Source: Limibacter armeniacum (GTDB taxonomy: Bacteria; Bacteroidota; Bacteroidia; Cytophagales; Flammeovirgaceae). Taken from it: a stretch of DNA of 64,000 nt. Positions within the stretch are counted from its first letter, which is position 1. Every line of letters starts with the position of its first letter. The position numbers were made by a program, and so were the translations under genes. The notes under the pieces are model-generated. The model ran no database searches, was not told the DNA's origin, and saw only the letters and a list, made by a program, of their open reading frames with translations. Location of the stretch: contig NZ_JBAJNO010000001.1 of NCBI RefSeq assembly GCF_036880985.1, positions 124,001 through 188,000 of the forward strand, read 5' to 3'. Shown one piece after another: positions 7,510 to 16,017 of this stretch.

Positions 7510-8196
7510 CTATTTTCGTACATTTGTAATTTTATTATCAATAACTTCAAACCCAAAACCGTCATCATCAAGAAGATTACTTGACCAAGTAACATCTTTT
7601 ACATTTATGAAATCAAGGGTATCAGAAGATGGAACATTCTTCATTATAAAACCTAAAAAGCTCGTATTTAAAAAGTTATTTGTATCAGGAAGAATTCCAA
7701 TTATATCTAATGTTGAATCAGTATTAACCCTTATCATTTCAAAGTTATTTCGGTAACCTATTTTTTCAAATTTTCTAGAGCTGTAAAAGAACTTTGGTAC
7801 ACCAAGTGAATCATAGTATTCATTAAAGACCTTTTTGTCACTTGTTTGAAATTGAATTATAATATTTCCAAGTGAATCTAATGTAAAAGTATCAGAATCA
7901 TTTGAATTACCTTTATTAACTCCTCCTGTTTCTATCTTATCATACCTAACAACATAACGAAAACTCAAAGCATCCCATACTTCAATTTCACCCCATGAAT
8001 AATTTTCAAAGGTCGAGTCAATATTGTTTTCTATTAGATAATCTTTGATCGATTCTATTGGATCAATTTTCTTTTCTTTAATAGAAGAATTAATACTATT
8101 CAAACTAGGTTTATCAGAACTATTTATACTTTCATGATTTTCATTTTTACAGCAAATACATATAAAAATGCTTGATAAGAATAAAAAATATCTCAT
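7510..8196 (-). CDS. Putative lipoprotein, 228 aa
   Basis: A type II signal peptide (MRYFLFLSSIFICICC, lipid-modified Cys15 or Cys16) is followed by a Ser/Asn-rich linker and a beta-rich domain (FTLDSLGNIIIQFQ, LGFIMKNVPSSDTLDF). Envelope-anchored; family not recognised. It is the first (upstream-most) cassette of the array; its stop is 3 bp from the attC-like site at 7313-7506. Confidence 0.65.
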   Translation of the reverse strand: MRYFLFLSSIFICICCKNENHESINSSDKPSLNSINSSIKEKKIDPIESIKDYLIENNIDSTFENYSWGEIEVWDALSFRYVVRYDKIETGGVNKGNSNDSDTFTLDSLGNIIIQFQTSDKKVFNEYYDSLGVPKFFYSSRKFEKIGYRNNFEMIRVNTDSTLDIIGILPDTNNFLNTSFLGFIMKNVPSSDTLDFINVKDVTWSSNLLDDDGFGFEVIDNKITNVRK

Positions 8197-8233
8197 TGTT
8201 GAAAATTATTAGTCATAACAATTGTATATAATG

Positions 8234-8296
8234 CACAGTGGTATATATTCCGTAAAATCAGGGGGTAAAAGCACCATGGTTGATATACGCACTGTG
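8234..8296. repeat. Inverted repeat upstream of the cassette array
   Basis: CACAGTGGTATAT (8234-8246) pairs with ATATACGCACTGTG (8283-8296), leaving a loop with GGGGG. It lies just upstream of the first cassette gene, where the recombination site of a previous cassette or an attI would be expected. The AAC/CGTT cores are not in the right place, so it may be a degenerate site or an unrelated hairpin. Confidence 0.4.
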
Positions 8297-8544
8297 TCAA
8301 AAATTTCTTCAATCTAATGGATTCGTAATTTTGTTCAAATTTTTTGTTGGCATATAGGTGTATACCTCACTCGTTTGACTTGAGTGATACTCCATTCGTG
8401 TTTAGCCAAATATATGACACGGTGTAAAAGCTTTTATTAGTTTATCTTAATACAATAAGATAAATGTTGTTACAGCTGTTCTACCTTAGTGTTTAGTCTC
8501 GTATAATATGTTTTCACACTTGACAAGATACAAAGCGTTCGAAT

Positions 8545-8585
8545 ACTAACCGTAGATTAAACGTATAGTCTACGGTTAGTTTTTT
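8545..8585 (+). terminator. Strong intrinsic terminator with no gene in front of it
   Basis: A perfect 12-bp stem ACTAACCGTAGA / TCTACGGTTAGT with a 12-nt loop is followed by six T. The 350 bp before it hold no plus-strand frame of useful length. Confidence 0.65.
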
Positions 8586-9120
8586 CATAATGCTTCCGCA
8601 CAAGAAAGTTTTGCTTTGTAATTAGTTGGTTGTCTATTGATGTTTTGAAATGATTTTACTTTTGCGGTGTGAGTTTATCCAAAGGCAAGAAGTATTAGCC
8701 TATAGGGTGCAGCTTGGATTGTTATTAGGGAAATGTAAATGGGGAGGTGTACTTACTTTTGTTTATGGTAGTCTGAATCTCATCGGACATAGTCAAAGTA
8801 AATAATGTGAGTTGTGATAGCAGGTTATTTACATGATGTATTTGAAATCCTTTTCAGCTTATAAATGCTTTGAATGTTTATCTATCACTCGCGTTCAAGA
8901 GGAGCTGTAAGAATGACAGAACTAAATTTTGGAGGCAAATTTATTTTGCTAAAAGAATAAACGGCTCTCTCCCAACCGATTTCTAGAAATGCAACAGTGG
9001 TTTGGGTGAGCGTTATTGAGAAGGAAGGAGGACTTATACTTGTTGATCGGTATTTTGTTTTGTCAGCGAATCCAGATTAACCTAGCATAAAAAATAGTAA
9101 TGGGCAGCAATGTAAGGAGT
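8586..9120. other. Gene-poor stretch between cassette array and IS remnant
   Basis: No convincing gene. A 51-codon plus-strand frame at 8650-8805 (MILLLRCEFIQRQEV...) has no recognisable family and no clear start signal. The region has the broken look of decayed mobile DNA. Confidence 0.4.
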
Positions 9121-9906
9121 TCAATATGATTGTTTGACTTTGTAATTCCGCAGCATAGTATATGCTTCAGCCATTAGGTTGATTACATAGCTGCTTGTAC
9201 TTATAAAATACACTTTCGCAGTAAGTACTTTTTGGTGCAATGCACTGCTACTAGCTGTAGTTATTGCCGTAGGCTTTGGGCTTGCTGTATTGTGTTTTCG
9301 TTTGTATTCCATTGGAGACGTTCCCCACGTCTCAGATCCCAGACAATCCATCCGCATATTGATCCAGCCTTTTTGGTGACTGCGTTTACGGGAAGGCGTA
9401 CGCCACGAGATGCGCCACTGTTTAAAGTCGATCCAGTATTTGTAAACTGTAGTGGGTAGATATTTTTTGGTACGGAGAGGACTATGTGACTTTTTCCACC
9501 AACCTTTTTGTTGTTGCCATTTCTTGAGCAGGTTTTCAAGTGGGTAGTCACGGTCACGGCGCATCAGCATCATGGAACGTGAGAAGGTGTGTAAGGTGGG
9601 CAGGTAAGTGCGGAGTCGGGTGTTCCGCCTATCTGTTACAGGAAAGCGAATAGGTGATGGCGAAACTTTTTGGGGAAGTGTCACCTTGATAGTCCTTTTA
9701 TGGCGTGCCTCTAGCCTGCGGTCTTCCGTTTCACCTTGTGCTACTTCAGCACAGTAGGTTGCACCGTCTGGACAGTTACGTTTTAGTTCACGGCTGATGG
9801 TACTGCGGTGTATGCCTAGCTGTATAGCAATGGCAGTTTGGGAAAGGTTTTGCAGTAACAGGCGTTCCAGTTTTTGGCGTTGCAGGTAGGTGAGTTGTCG
9901 GTGCAT
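9121..9906 (-). pseudogene. IS30-family transposase remnant
   Basis: Residues 1-45 carry the IS30-type helix-turn-helix (YLQRQKLERLL, IAIQLGIHRSTISRELKRN). After about residue 60 the frame becomes low-complexity, basic and Trp-rich, and an alternative frame (9261-9557) shows fragments such as KKAGSICGW and RRGERLQWN. Neither frame contains a complete DDE core. At 261 aa it is also shorter than the usual 320-380 aa. I read this as a frameshifted, 3'-truncated remnant. Terminal repeats of the element were not identified. Confidence 0.6.
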
Positions 9907-9975
9907 GTCTTACAATACATCTGAATTATTTTATTTGCAAGCGAATAGACTTTATCATGATTAACACTTTTTAGT

Positions 9976-10075
9976 TAACGTGAATTATCGATTATACCGC
10001 CCTTTCAGGGCTAGTGGAGCTATGTTCTTATGACAACGGGTAAAACCCGTCGCTAATCTATTTTGTCCCTTCAGG
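9976..10075. repeat. Multi-hairpin MITE-like repeat, left part (interrupted by an IS)
   Basis: It begins TAACGTGAATTATCGATTA, nearly identical to the left end of the repeat at 25700-25873. It contains hairpins CCCTTTCAGGG and CGGGT-aaa-ACCCG, then ATTTTGTCC as in the intact copy. It is cut at CCCTTCAGG by the insertion sequence and resumes at 11647. Confidence 0.65.
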
Positions 10076-11646
10076 TAGGGTGTCCAAAACATTAGATTTT
10101 CTTCCGGTCAATTTGAGAGTGCTTTCATACGTCTAAGTACTTGATTTTCTTTTAGGTAATTAACCTCCCACTCCTTGATTTTGGACAGGAAAACCTGTTC
10201 CTGAGCGCTCTTGATATCGATATCCAATACCACCTTGCCAGCAAGTTTTCTTGTTACCAGTGCCAGGTAGAGCACATAGGAGGTGACACCATACAGCTTA
10301 TTGGGAGACTTCCTGTACTTGAAGATGCCGAATAAAGACTCAATAACATCAGAAGAGCAATGCCAGCAGGCCTGCTCTTCCAGTTTCGAGACCTCTTCCT
10401 TCAGGTATGTTTTCACAGTTTCTATGAATTTATTCAGTTTCTCATAAGGTGTTACTGTCTCACAGTACGAGAGGCACACATCAATGCTTTCGGTGGATAA
10501 TCCACTGTTCTTAAGGTGTTTGTTGATCTTGCAGGTGATAACAACAAGTGTTTCCAACTCCTTGACAATCTCGTTATGTTCCTGCAGGAAGGCAAAGCAT
10601 TCCTGTTCTTCCCGGGTTAGGGTGGAATATTTTTTTTGTATCGCCAACACCCAATCGATAGTGGGCGTCAGATTTAGGAAGCGGGAGTGGTCACGCTGCC
10701 TTGGCGGCAATAGGTAAGCCACAGGCTTCATAATGTTTTTGTGGGTGCAGGCTCCCAACGACTTCATGAAGGCGATATATCGATCATCTTTCTTGTAGCA
10801 CCTTTCTGCCAGTAGCGCCAGCTGGTGACCAACATCCTTGACTCGGCAAAGTTCCGCAGCCTTGATACCTGCGACCAAATTGTTGTTCGAGTCGCTGATG
10901 ACGTACTTAGGTGCCTTGCCTTGTGTCTGGGCCACCTCCTTCAGCACACGCTTGATCTGGTCAGCCTTCCAGGATTTCTGTACTTCTATGTGAAGTACAT
11001 CCGCATCAGCGGTCGTAAGTACCTCTGCTGTGGTATTTTCTGCCTCCACGCCCAGTACCATCAGCATCCGTTCATCACCAATGGTCATGCATTCATCCAC
11101 AATCAGGGCATACTCCTTGTCGGTAAAACGGCCTTCTCCTTGATTGAAAGAAAAATACCCCAGCTTCTTGACCCAAGTCTCGACTGCGCTCTTGCTTGGA
11201 AGGCTGGTCAAGTGCCAGCCCAGTGCACTATTCAAATATTGCAGACAAGAAACCACACCCCGAAAGCTGCAGCCGCCCACTACATAGAGGTGTATACAGA
11301 TACTCACCATCAAGACATTGTACTTATGTCCAGCTATGGGGAGCGAGTGCTCAGCTGGAGGACCTACAGATGACAGCTGTTGCCGCAACTGCTTGTTCTC
11401 TCTTTCCAATGCCTTGAGCAACTGTTGGCTATTCTGATATTTCCCCTTCCAACTCCCTCTGCTTTTTTCCAGTGCACAGACCCTTCCGCGTAACTTCTTA
11501 ACCGTGTAACGGTGATTAAACTTGTCCTGTAGCTGTTTTTGCTGTATGTTTACCGACATAAACTCTTTCCGTATTTTGTGCGAAAATTTTATTTTCAGTT
11601 CAACACAAAAATGGCAAGAGTTTTTTTTATGCCTTTGGACACCCTA
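10076..11646 (-). mobile_element. Complete insertion sequence, 1571 bp
   Basis: Terminal inverted repeats TAGGGTGTCCAAA (13 bp, perfect) mark both ends. The 9-bp sequence CCCTTCAGG occurs directly outside both ends (10067-10075 and 11647-11655), as a target-site duplication. It carries one transposase gene and looks intact and recent. It was inserted into a multi-hairpin repeat, so the empty site can be rebuilt from the related repeat at 25700. The family is not assigned with certainty. Confidence 0.85.
10108..11559 (-). CDS. DDE-type IS transposase, 483 aa
   Basis: An N-terminal basic coiled-coil region (about 15-65, KLRGRVCALEKSRG, LKALERENKQLRQQL) probably binds DNA. It is followed by a catalytic region with a candidate Asp in ALIVDECMTIGD, a second in YVISDSNNNL / VKDVGHQLAL and a Glu in SSDVIESLFGIFKYRKS. 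This spacing fits a DDE transposase; I cannot name the IS family with confidence (an ISNCY-type group is possible). Start ATG at 11559 lies 87 bp inside the right terminal repeat. The frame is intact, so the element may be active. Confidence 0.75.
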   Translation of the reverse strand: MSVNIQQKQLQDKFNHRYTVKKLRGRVCALEKSRGSWKGKYQNSQQLLKALERENKQLRQQLSSVGPPAEHSLPIAGHKYNVLMVSICIHLYVVGGCSFRGVVSCLQYLNSALGWHLTSLPSKSAVETWVKKLGYFSFNQGEGRFTDKEYALIVDECMTIGDERMLMVLGVEAENTTAEVLTTADADVLHIEVQKSWKADQIKRVLKEVAQTQGKAPKYVISDSNNNLVAGIKAAELCRVKDVGHQLALLAERCYKKDDRYIAFMKSLGACTHKNIMKPVAYLLPPRQRDHSRFLNLTPTIDWVLAIQKKYSTLTREEQECFAFLQEHNEIVKELETLVVITCKINKHLKNSGLSTESIDVCLSYCETVTPYEKLNKFIETVKTYLKEEVSKLEEQACWHCSSDVIESLFGIFKYRKSPNKLYGVTSYVLYLALVTRKLAGKVVLDIDIKSAQEQVFLSKIKEWEVNYLKENQVLRRMKALSN

Positions 11647-11752
11647 CCCTTCAGGACTTTTGTTCCGAAAGGACTTTATAAAACAGCAATGGGTATCCCT
11701 CATCGTAAAGAAAGATATGTAAATCAGCCCTGAAAAAGCGATATTTTAATCC
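11647..11752. repeat. Multi-hairpin MITE-like repeat, right part
   Basis: Continues the repeat broken by the IS: CCCTTCAGGAC, TTTTGTTCCGAAAGGAC, CAATGGGTATCCCTCATCG, GCCCTGAAAAAGCGATATTTTAATCC. The order of hairpins and the ATTTTAATCC end agree with the intact copy at 25700-25873. The outer terminal repeat on this side is degraded. Confidence 0.6.
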
Positions 11753-11865
11753 CTTCGACTACATTCAGAAAATACCAAGAGTATTGTTAATTTGGTGAAT
11801 ACTAACCGTGATAAAGTTTAATTCAAACGAATTTCTTCCCCTCATTTTATACAACTGCATCACCT

Positions 11866-12765
11866 TTATAGTCCTAGCTCATCCATTCGTTCCTTTTCGT
11901 ATCGGCTGTCTTCTGCGGGATATCTAAGTTCACCTTCATATTTACCCGAATCTTTTGCTAAAGCCCAAATTAGGCTTTCACCAGCATAGTGAGGTGTCTG
12001 TTTAAAAATAGGGTCTTTGAATGCCTCACTTGCTGAAACCACATTCCAACCTTTAGACTTAAACATGTCAATTAAGTCATCTAAAAAAAGTGCTGCTGCA
12101 AGGTTGTGATGGAGAAGTAGCGTATGATTGATATGTCTTCCTGTCAATTCAAAAGACAAATTCTCATAGTAGCTAGCACGCTCAAAAAGGTGTTCTAAAT
12201 AAAATTCCTTGAATCCTTCGATATCAGCTTGAGGGTTTTGATTTAATCGCTTTCGCAATCTGCTGTCTATATACCAATCCGAGGCATCAATGGTAACGTA
12301 TCCGTTTTGATAACCATAATACTTCATGATCTGCCTAATGCTATCAACTTCTGTAGCTGTATTGCCTTCCTTCAAGTATGGAAACCTGAATAGCTTAACG
12401 TAATTGCTATAGGTACTGATCAATGAATCAGCTTTTAAAAGCTGGACTCTAAAGTCTTCAGCATTAATATCATCTCTATTGAAATTGGGATGAGAGGAGG
12501 TGTGGTTAGCTATAAGGTGTCCTTTGTTATTCCATGTCTCTAATAAATACTTTCCCTTATCCGTTGATTTATTATCGGTTTTGACAAAAAATACAGTCTT
12601 GATTTTGGCACTATCCAAAGCATTCAAAATCATGCTATTCCATTCTTCAAAATTGTAATTGGCTTGGTTTGATGTATTACCATCATCAAAGGTGATACTT
12701 ATTGTTGGTTGAGCAAAGGCAGTAAATGAAGTTATCAATACCAGTGCTAGAAGTATGTATTTCAT
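11866..12765 (-). CDS. Secreted NodB-type polysaccharide deacetylase (CE4-like), 299 aa
   Basis: A signal peptide (cleavage near TAFA-QP) precedes the NodB fold. It shows the metal and catalytic aspartates TFDDG (Asp27-Asp28), the zinc histidines HTSSH (His88, His92), the RFPY motif, a late LLLHHN motif and a C-terminal segment. This class removes N- or O-acyl groups from extracellular polysaccharide; the substrate is not evident. Located in the periplasm or outside. Promoter-like copy C lies 66 bp upstream. It stands apart from the main PUL, between the IS and the repeat-bracketed hydrolase pair. Confidence 0.85.
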   Translation of the reverse strand: MKYILLALVLITSFTAFAQPTISITFDDGNTSNQANYNFEEWNSMILNALDSAKIKTVFFVKTDNKSTDKGKYLLETWNNKGHLIANHTSSHPNFNRDDINAEDFRVQLLKADSLISTYSNYVKLFRFPYLKEGNTATEVDSIRQIMKYYGYQNGYVTIDASDWYIDSRLRKRLNQNPQADIEGFKEFYLEHLFERASYYENLSFELTGRHINHTLLLHHNLAAALFLDDLIDMFKSKGWNVVSASEAFKDPIFKQTPHYAGESLIWALAKDSGKYEGELRYPAEDSRYEKERMDELGL

Positions 12766-12830
12766 AGTTCAGTTTATAAATAGTTATAATTAATTAGTAG
12801 CTATGGTTTAATGTTACTTTGTTCGATTAT

Positions 12831-12872
12831 TTTTCCTCCTCAATATAGTACTAATCCAATAGTTACTAAACT
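12831..12872 (-). promoter_or_regulatory. Promoter-like repeated element, copy C
   Basis: Minus-strand TTTA, 19 bp containing ATTGGATTAGTAC, then TATATTGAGG; 22 nt are identical to copy B. It lies 66 bp upstream of the NodB deacetylase start. Confidence 0.6.
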
Positions 12873-12948
12873 AGAACCATTTAACGTCTCCCCTTTCTAA
12901 CCTCTTAAACCCTTCAAAATATGATTAGGTATGGTCGATTAGACATAA

Positions 12949-13222
12949 GCAGATGTATCATTGAAATCGGAAGTTTTTAACGCTTCAATGATTTATTGGT
13001 TCAACTCCTTTGGAGTTGTGGATTTACTTATACCATAGGCTTTTGCCTACGGCTACCATTATTGAATCCCTTTGGGATTTTTTCTCTTACAGCAATCACT
13101 GTTTCCGAAGAAAACAAACCATATTAGCTCCGGATGGCAATCCGGACTATACAGTGTTGATTATATCATAACCCTGAAAGGTTTAGCATAGAAAATCTCA
13201 ATTCCAATTCAATACTTGCTTA
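12949..13222. repeat. Multi-hairpin repeat R1 (274 bp)
   Basis: A chain of short palindromes: CAACTCC-ttt-GGAGTTG, GGC-ttttGCC, AATCCC-ttt-GGGATT, GTTTCC-gaag-AAAC, CCGGAT-ggca-ATCCGG, AACCC-tgaa-AGGTT. The same series in the same order and orientation occurs at 15511-15823. Stems differ by paired changes between the copies. The two copies bracket the genes at 13332-15376. Confidence 0.75.
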
Positions 13223-13252
13223 AAAAAAAGCCAAACCCATGAGGTCTGGCTT
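13221..13252 (-). terminator. Intrinsic terminator for the serine hydrolase gene
   Basis: The minus strand reads AAGCCAGACC-tcatg-GGTTTGGCTT followed by eight T. It is about 80 bp beyond the stop at 13332. Confidence 0.75.
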
Positions 13253-13331
13253 AGAAAGCTAAACTTCCTTTAGAAAACCATGTGCTAACTTCTAGCAAGT
13301 AGCCATAAATGATAGTGCTGCTATATAAGTC

Positions 13332-14810
13332 TCAGTCTTTTTTTAGATAAATAAGAGAACCTGTTAGCAATGTGTCATTCCTAACTTCAAAGTTTCTGAT
13401 TAGCACTCCCAAGGATGCTAAATACTGATGCTCATCTTTCCGATATACCTTCCCATTCAGAACACCCCACTCAAATTGATAATGATCCTGCTCTTGAGAA
13501 ATTTTTATATCCGGCCAATCTAAAGAGTTCTGATAGATTCCAGCTATTAGTTTATTAGAATCATCTTTCTTCAATAGTCCTTCCTGCTTTGGATATTGTT
13601 CGTTATTCACCTTCTCAAAATACTCATCGAACTTGCTGTATTCTATTTGAAAAATACTGTCAGCATTTTGGTTATTGATATGGTTATAAGCATAATTAGC
13701 TATTAGGTGAGGAAGCAGCGAAGCACGGTTGTCTGTTGAAAGGGCAATGATTCCTATTTGATGCTCAGGCATAAATGAAATATGAAAACTGATACCTGCC
13801 AATCCTCCAAACCGAGTCAGTATTCTTTTATTTTGATATTCTGCAATGTCCCACCCCAGAGAATAACCGCTTCGGTGATAGGTAAAGTATCTCCTATCCT
13901 GTGCAGTAGTCGATTGGTGTAAATCAGCCCATGAACTTTTTTTCATCAATTTATCATCCTGCCTGATATTAGCACTTAACCACCTTGAAAGGTCATTTAC
14001 AGTCGAAATAACTCCTCCGGAAGCATGCATGGTAACATCAGTCTTGTAGAAGTCTTCTTCTACAATTCCTAGCTCCGTAGTGCCTAAGACTGAAGGTCGA
14101 ATTTGATCGAATGCAAAATCCGTTACATAGGCACTTGTATTGGTCATTTCTAATGGATCAAAAATCTCTCTTTTCATTACGTCCTTCCATGAACGCTCGC
14201 AAGTTCGGTCTACGATCATACTCGAAACGATTGGGCCAACATTAGAATACCTAAACACATGGCTTGTATCTAGCTGGAAATCCTTATTAAAATCGTTAAT
14301 CAACTCATCGTTTTCTCCTTGATAGCCCAAGAAAGCTGTTTTCCATGTCAGACGTGTACTGAAAGTACCATGCGTATGATTCAGTAATGCCTTTACATTA
14401 ATATTCTTGGTATCCATACGATTATCAAATACCAATTCCGGAATGTAAAATGCGAGTGAACTATCCAAAGAGAGTTTATTTTGCTCCTCCAAAATTTTCA
14501 TCATGGTCCCAGTGAATGACTTGGTATGAGAAGCGATATAGATGGGTGAATTGTTATTGAGTGTTGTTGGTTTACCTGCCTGAATATCAAGATTCAAAGC
14601 AAAAGAATACACAAGTCCATTCTCATTGACCACAGCAAATATAAAATCGCCAAAAAGTGCTTTTTCAGAAAAAATGCTGTCAGCTAAACTTTCAATTTTA
14701 CCAGAGAGTTCAGGGTCTGAAAAATCTACTGTACCCTGATTTTTTGGTTGACAAGCAGTGAATGAGAATATACAGGCTAATGCAAAAAAAGTAAGTGCTT
14801 TTATGGACAT
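13332..14810 (-). CDS. Beta-lactamase-fold serine hydrolase lipoprotein, 492 aa
   Basis: Lipobox FTAC (Cys20) is followed by a class C/DD-peptidase-like domain. It has the SxxK motif SHTK (Ser94, Lys97) in YIASHTKSFTG, a YSN motif (Tyr188) and a later GWDIAEY / RFGGLAGISF region in place of the KTG box. A C-terminal 100-residue beta domain (GIYQNSLDWPDIKIS...) follows. Members hydrolyse esters or peptides; the true substrate is unknown and resistance to beta-lactams should not be assumed. It is anchored in the envelope. It is transcribed with, or 116 bp after, the VOC gene, and both lie between repeats R1 and R2. Confidence 0.8.
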   Translation of the reverse strand: MSIKALTFFALACIFSFTACQPKNQGTVDFSDPELSGKIESLADSIFSEKALFGDFIFAVVNENGLVYSFALNLDIQAGKPTTLNNNSPIYIASHTKSFTGTMMKILEEQNKLSLDSSLAFYIPELVFDNRMDTKNINVKALLNHTHGTFSTRLTWKTAFLGYQGENDELINDFNKDFQLDTSHVFRYSNVGPIVSSMIVDRTCERSWKDVMKREIFDPLEMTNTSAYVTDFAFDQIRPSVLGTTELGIVEEDFYKTDVTMHASGGVISTVNDLSRWLSANIRQDDKLMKKSSWADLHQSTTAQDRRYFTYHRSGYSLGWDIAEYQNKRILTRFGGLAGISFHISFMPEHQIGIIALSTDNRASLLPHLIANYAYNHINNQNADSIFQIEYSKFDEYFEKVNNEQYPKQEGLLKKDDSNKLIAGIYQNSLDWPDIKISQEQDHYQFEWGVLNGKVYRKDEHQYLASLGVLIRNFEVRNDTLLTGSLIYLKKD

Positions 14811-14926
14811 AGTTTAAAGTTTATCCATAGGACACATTAATGTTAAAGTAGGTTACACTATTAGCTTTATTATAAAAGGCTACACTATCAGTAATCGTAT
14901 ATATATCAAGCTATTACTTGTAGGTG

Positions 14927-15376
14927 TTATTGTCTAATTTCTTCTGCGAGACCAATAAGAATACCTTCAACTCCTCGTATATAACATAGACGATACATGT
15001 TTTCATAATTGACTATATCTCCAATAAGTTTTGCCCCTTGTTTAGTAAGCCTTAACACCAATTCATCTATATTTTCAACAGTAAACATTACACGTAAATA
15101 ACCCAGGGCATTAACAGGTGCACTCCTGTGATCAGAAGTAGTAGCTGGCTGTAAAAATCTTGAAAGTTCAATTCGACTATTTCCGTCAGGTGTTACCATC
15201 ATAGCAATTTCTACTTGTTGAGAATCCAACCCAGTAACTCGTCCAGACCACTCTCCTTCGATAGTCGATCTCCCTTCTAGACATAAGCCTATTTCTGTGA
15301 AAAAAGATATGGCATTATCGAGGGATTCCACCACAATTCCGACATTATGCATTTGCGGTAATTGCTTTTTATTCAT
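14927..15376 (-). CDS. VOC/glyoxalase-superfamily protein, 149 aa
   Basis: A single VOC domain of two beta-alpha-beta-beta-beta units: MHNVGIVVESLDNAISFFTEIGL at the start, and LGYLRVMFTVENIDELVLRLTKQGAKL in the second half, ending with YIRGVEGILIGLAEE. Such small proteins act as metal-dependent lyases, dioxygenases or drug-binding proteins; nothing here selects among them. Cytoplasmic. It is upstream of the serine hydrolase on the same strand. Confidence 0.75.
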   Translation of the reverse strand: MNKKQLPQMHNVGIVVESLDNAISFFTEIGLCLEGRSTIEGEWSGRVTGLDSQQVEIAMMVTPDGNSRIELSRFLQPATTSDHRSAPVNALGYLRVMFTVENIDELVLRLTKQGAKLIGDIVNYENMYRLCYIRGVEGILIGLAEEIRQ

Positions 15377-15510
15377 AGATATATCTTTTTAATAAGATTT
15401 CATTAAGTATGATTCTAATTTACTTTGTTCTGAATCAATACTCAGCTATCATCATTCAAACTTATACCCTTTCGATTTAACATTATATCAAAAATTTAAT
15501 AAACTATTAA

Positions 15511-15823
15511 GCAGAGGTATAATTGAAATCGGAAGTTTTAAACTCATCGATGGTTTATAGGTTCAACTCCTTTGGAGTTGGATAAATGTAATTTACTTAT
15601 GCCTAAGGCTACGATTGTTCAATCCCTTCGGGATTATTTTTTCATACAGAAAACACCGTTTCCGAAGGAAACAAACCATATTAGCTCCAGATGGCAATCT
15701 GGATTTTACAGCAATCAATATATCATAACCCTGAAAGGGTTGAACAGGGTAACATCATTTAGTACCTCATAATATGAGAAAGGATTAGAGTAGGAAATCT
15801 CTATTCCAATTCAATACTTGTTT
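15511..15823. repeat. Multi-hairpin repeat R2 (313 bp)
   Basis: Second copy of the R1 element in direct orientation. Palindromes include CAACTCC-ttt-GGAGTTG, AATCCC-ttc-GGGATT, GTTTCC-gaa-GGAAAC, CCAGAT-ggca-ATCTGG and AACCC-tgaa-GGGTT. Compared with R1, CCGGAT/ATCCGG became CCAGAT/ATCTGG, a compensated change. An extra 35 bp near the right end are absent from R1. The rest of the 15377-16017 gap shows nothing else I can support. Confidence 0.75.
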
Positions 15824-16017
15824 ATATTATTTTTTGAGTAATGCTGATAATACAAACCATACACCTCCAATCTCTATACCCAACCTGACTTGTTCAAATT
15901 TGATTCTTTTTAGTGTAAAAAAATAGCATTTCTAAGCCTTCGATAATTGAATTAGTATTTAAAAATCGTGTCATCTAATTATAACCTCATAATTCAAACT
16001 AATTAGCCATTTGTTGA

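Larger units (their letters stand above)
2735..8196 (-). other. Integron-like gene cassette array without integrase (CALIN-like)
   Basis: Nine genes or gene remnants, all on the minus strand, form seven units. Six of the seven units are followed within about 20 bp of the stop codon by an imperfect inverted repeat. On the gene strand these repeats begin with an AAC core (AACA in five of six) and end with CGTT in six of six. This reproduces the asymmetry of classical attC sites (R'' ...AACA, R' CGTT...). The seventh unit (2735-3409) has only a half-site (AACA near 2717-2720). No tyrosine recombinase or attI-like site is visible. Seen: repeats, orientation, spacing. Inferred: cassette mobility. 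Confidence 0.65.

Noticed and set aside
2735-8296. CRISPR array as explanation for regularly spaced repeats
   Set aside because: Spacings are gene-sized and variable, repeats are imperfect palindromes with different lengths, and no cas gene is present.
10825-11373. 182-codon frame antisense to the IS transposase
   Set aside because: The transposase frame explains the region; the other frame has no family features.
13010-13030. GGTTCAACTCC resembles a tRNA T-arm
   Set aside because: It is one hairpin (CAACTCC/GGAGTTG) of repeat R1 and no other tRNA arms fit around it.
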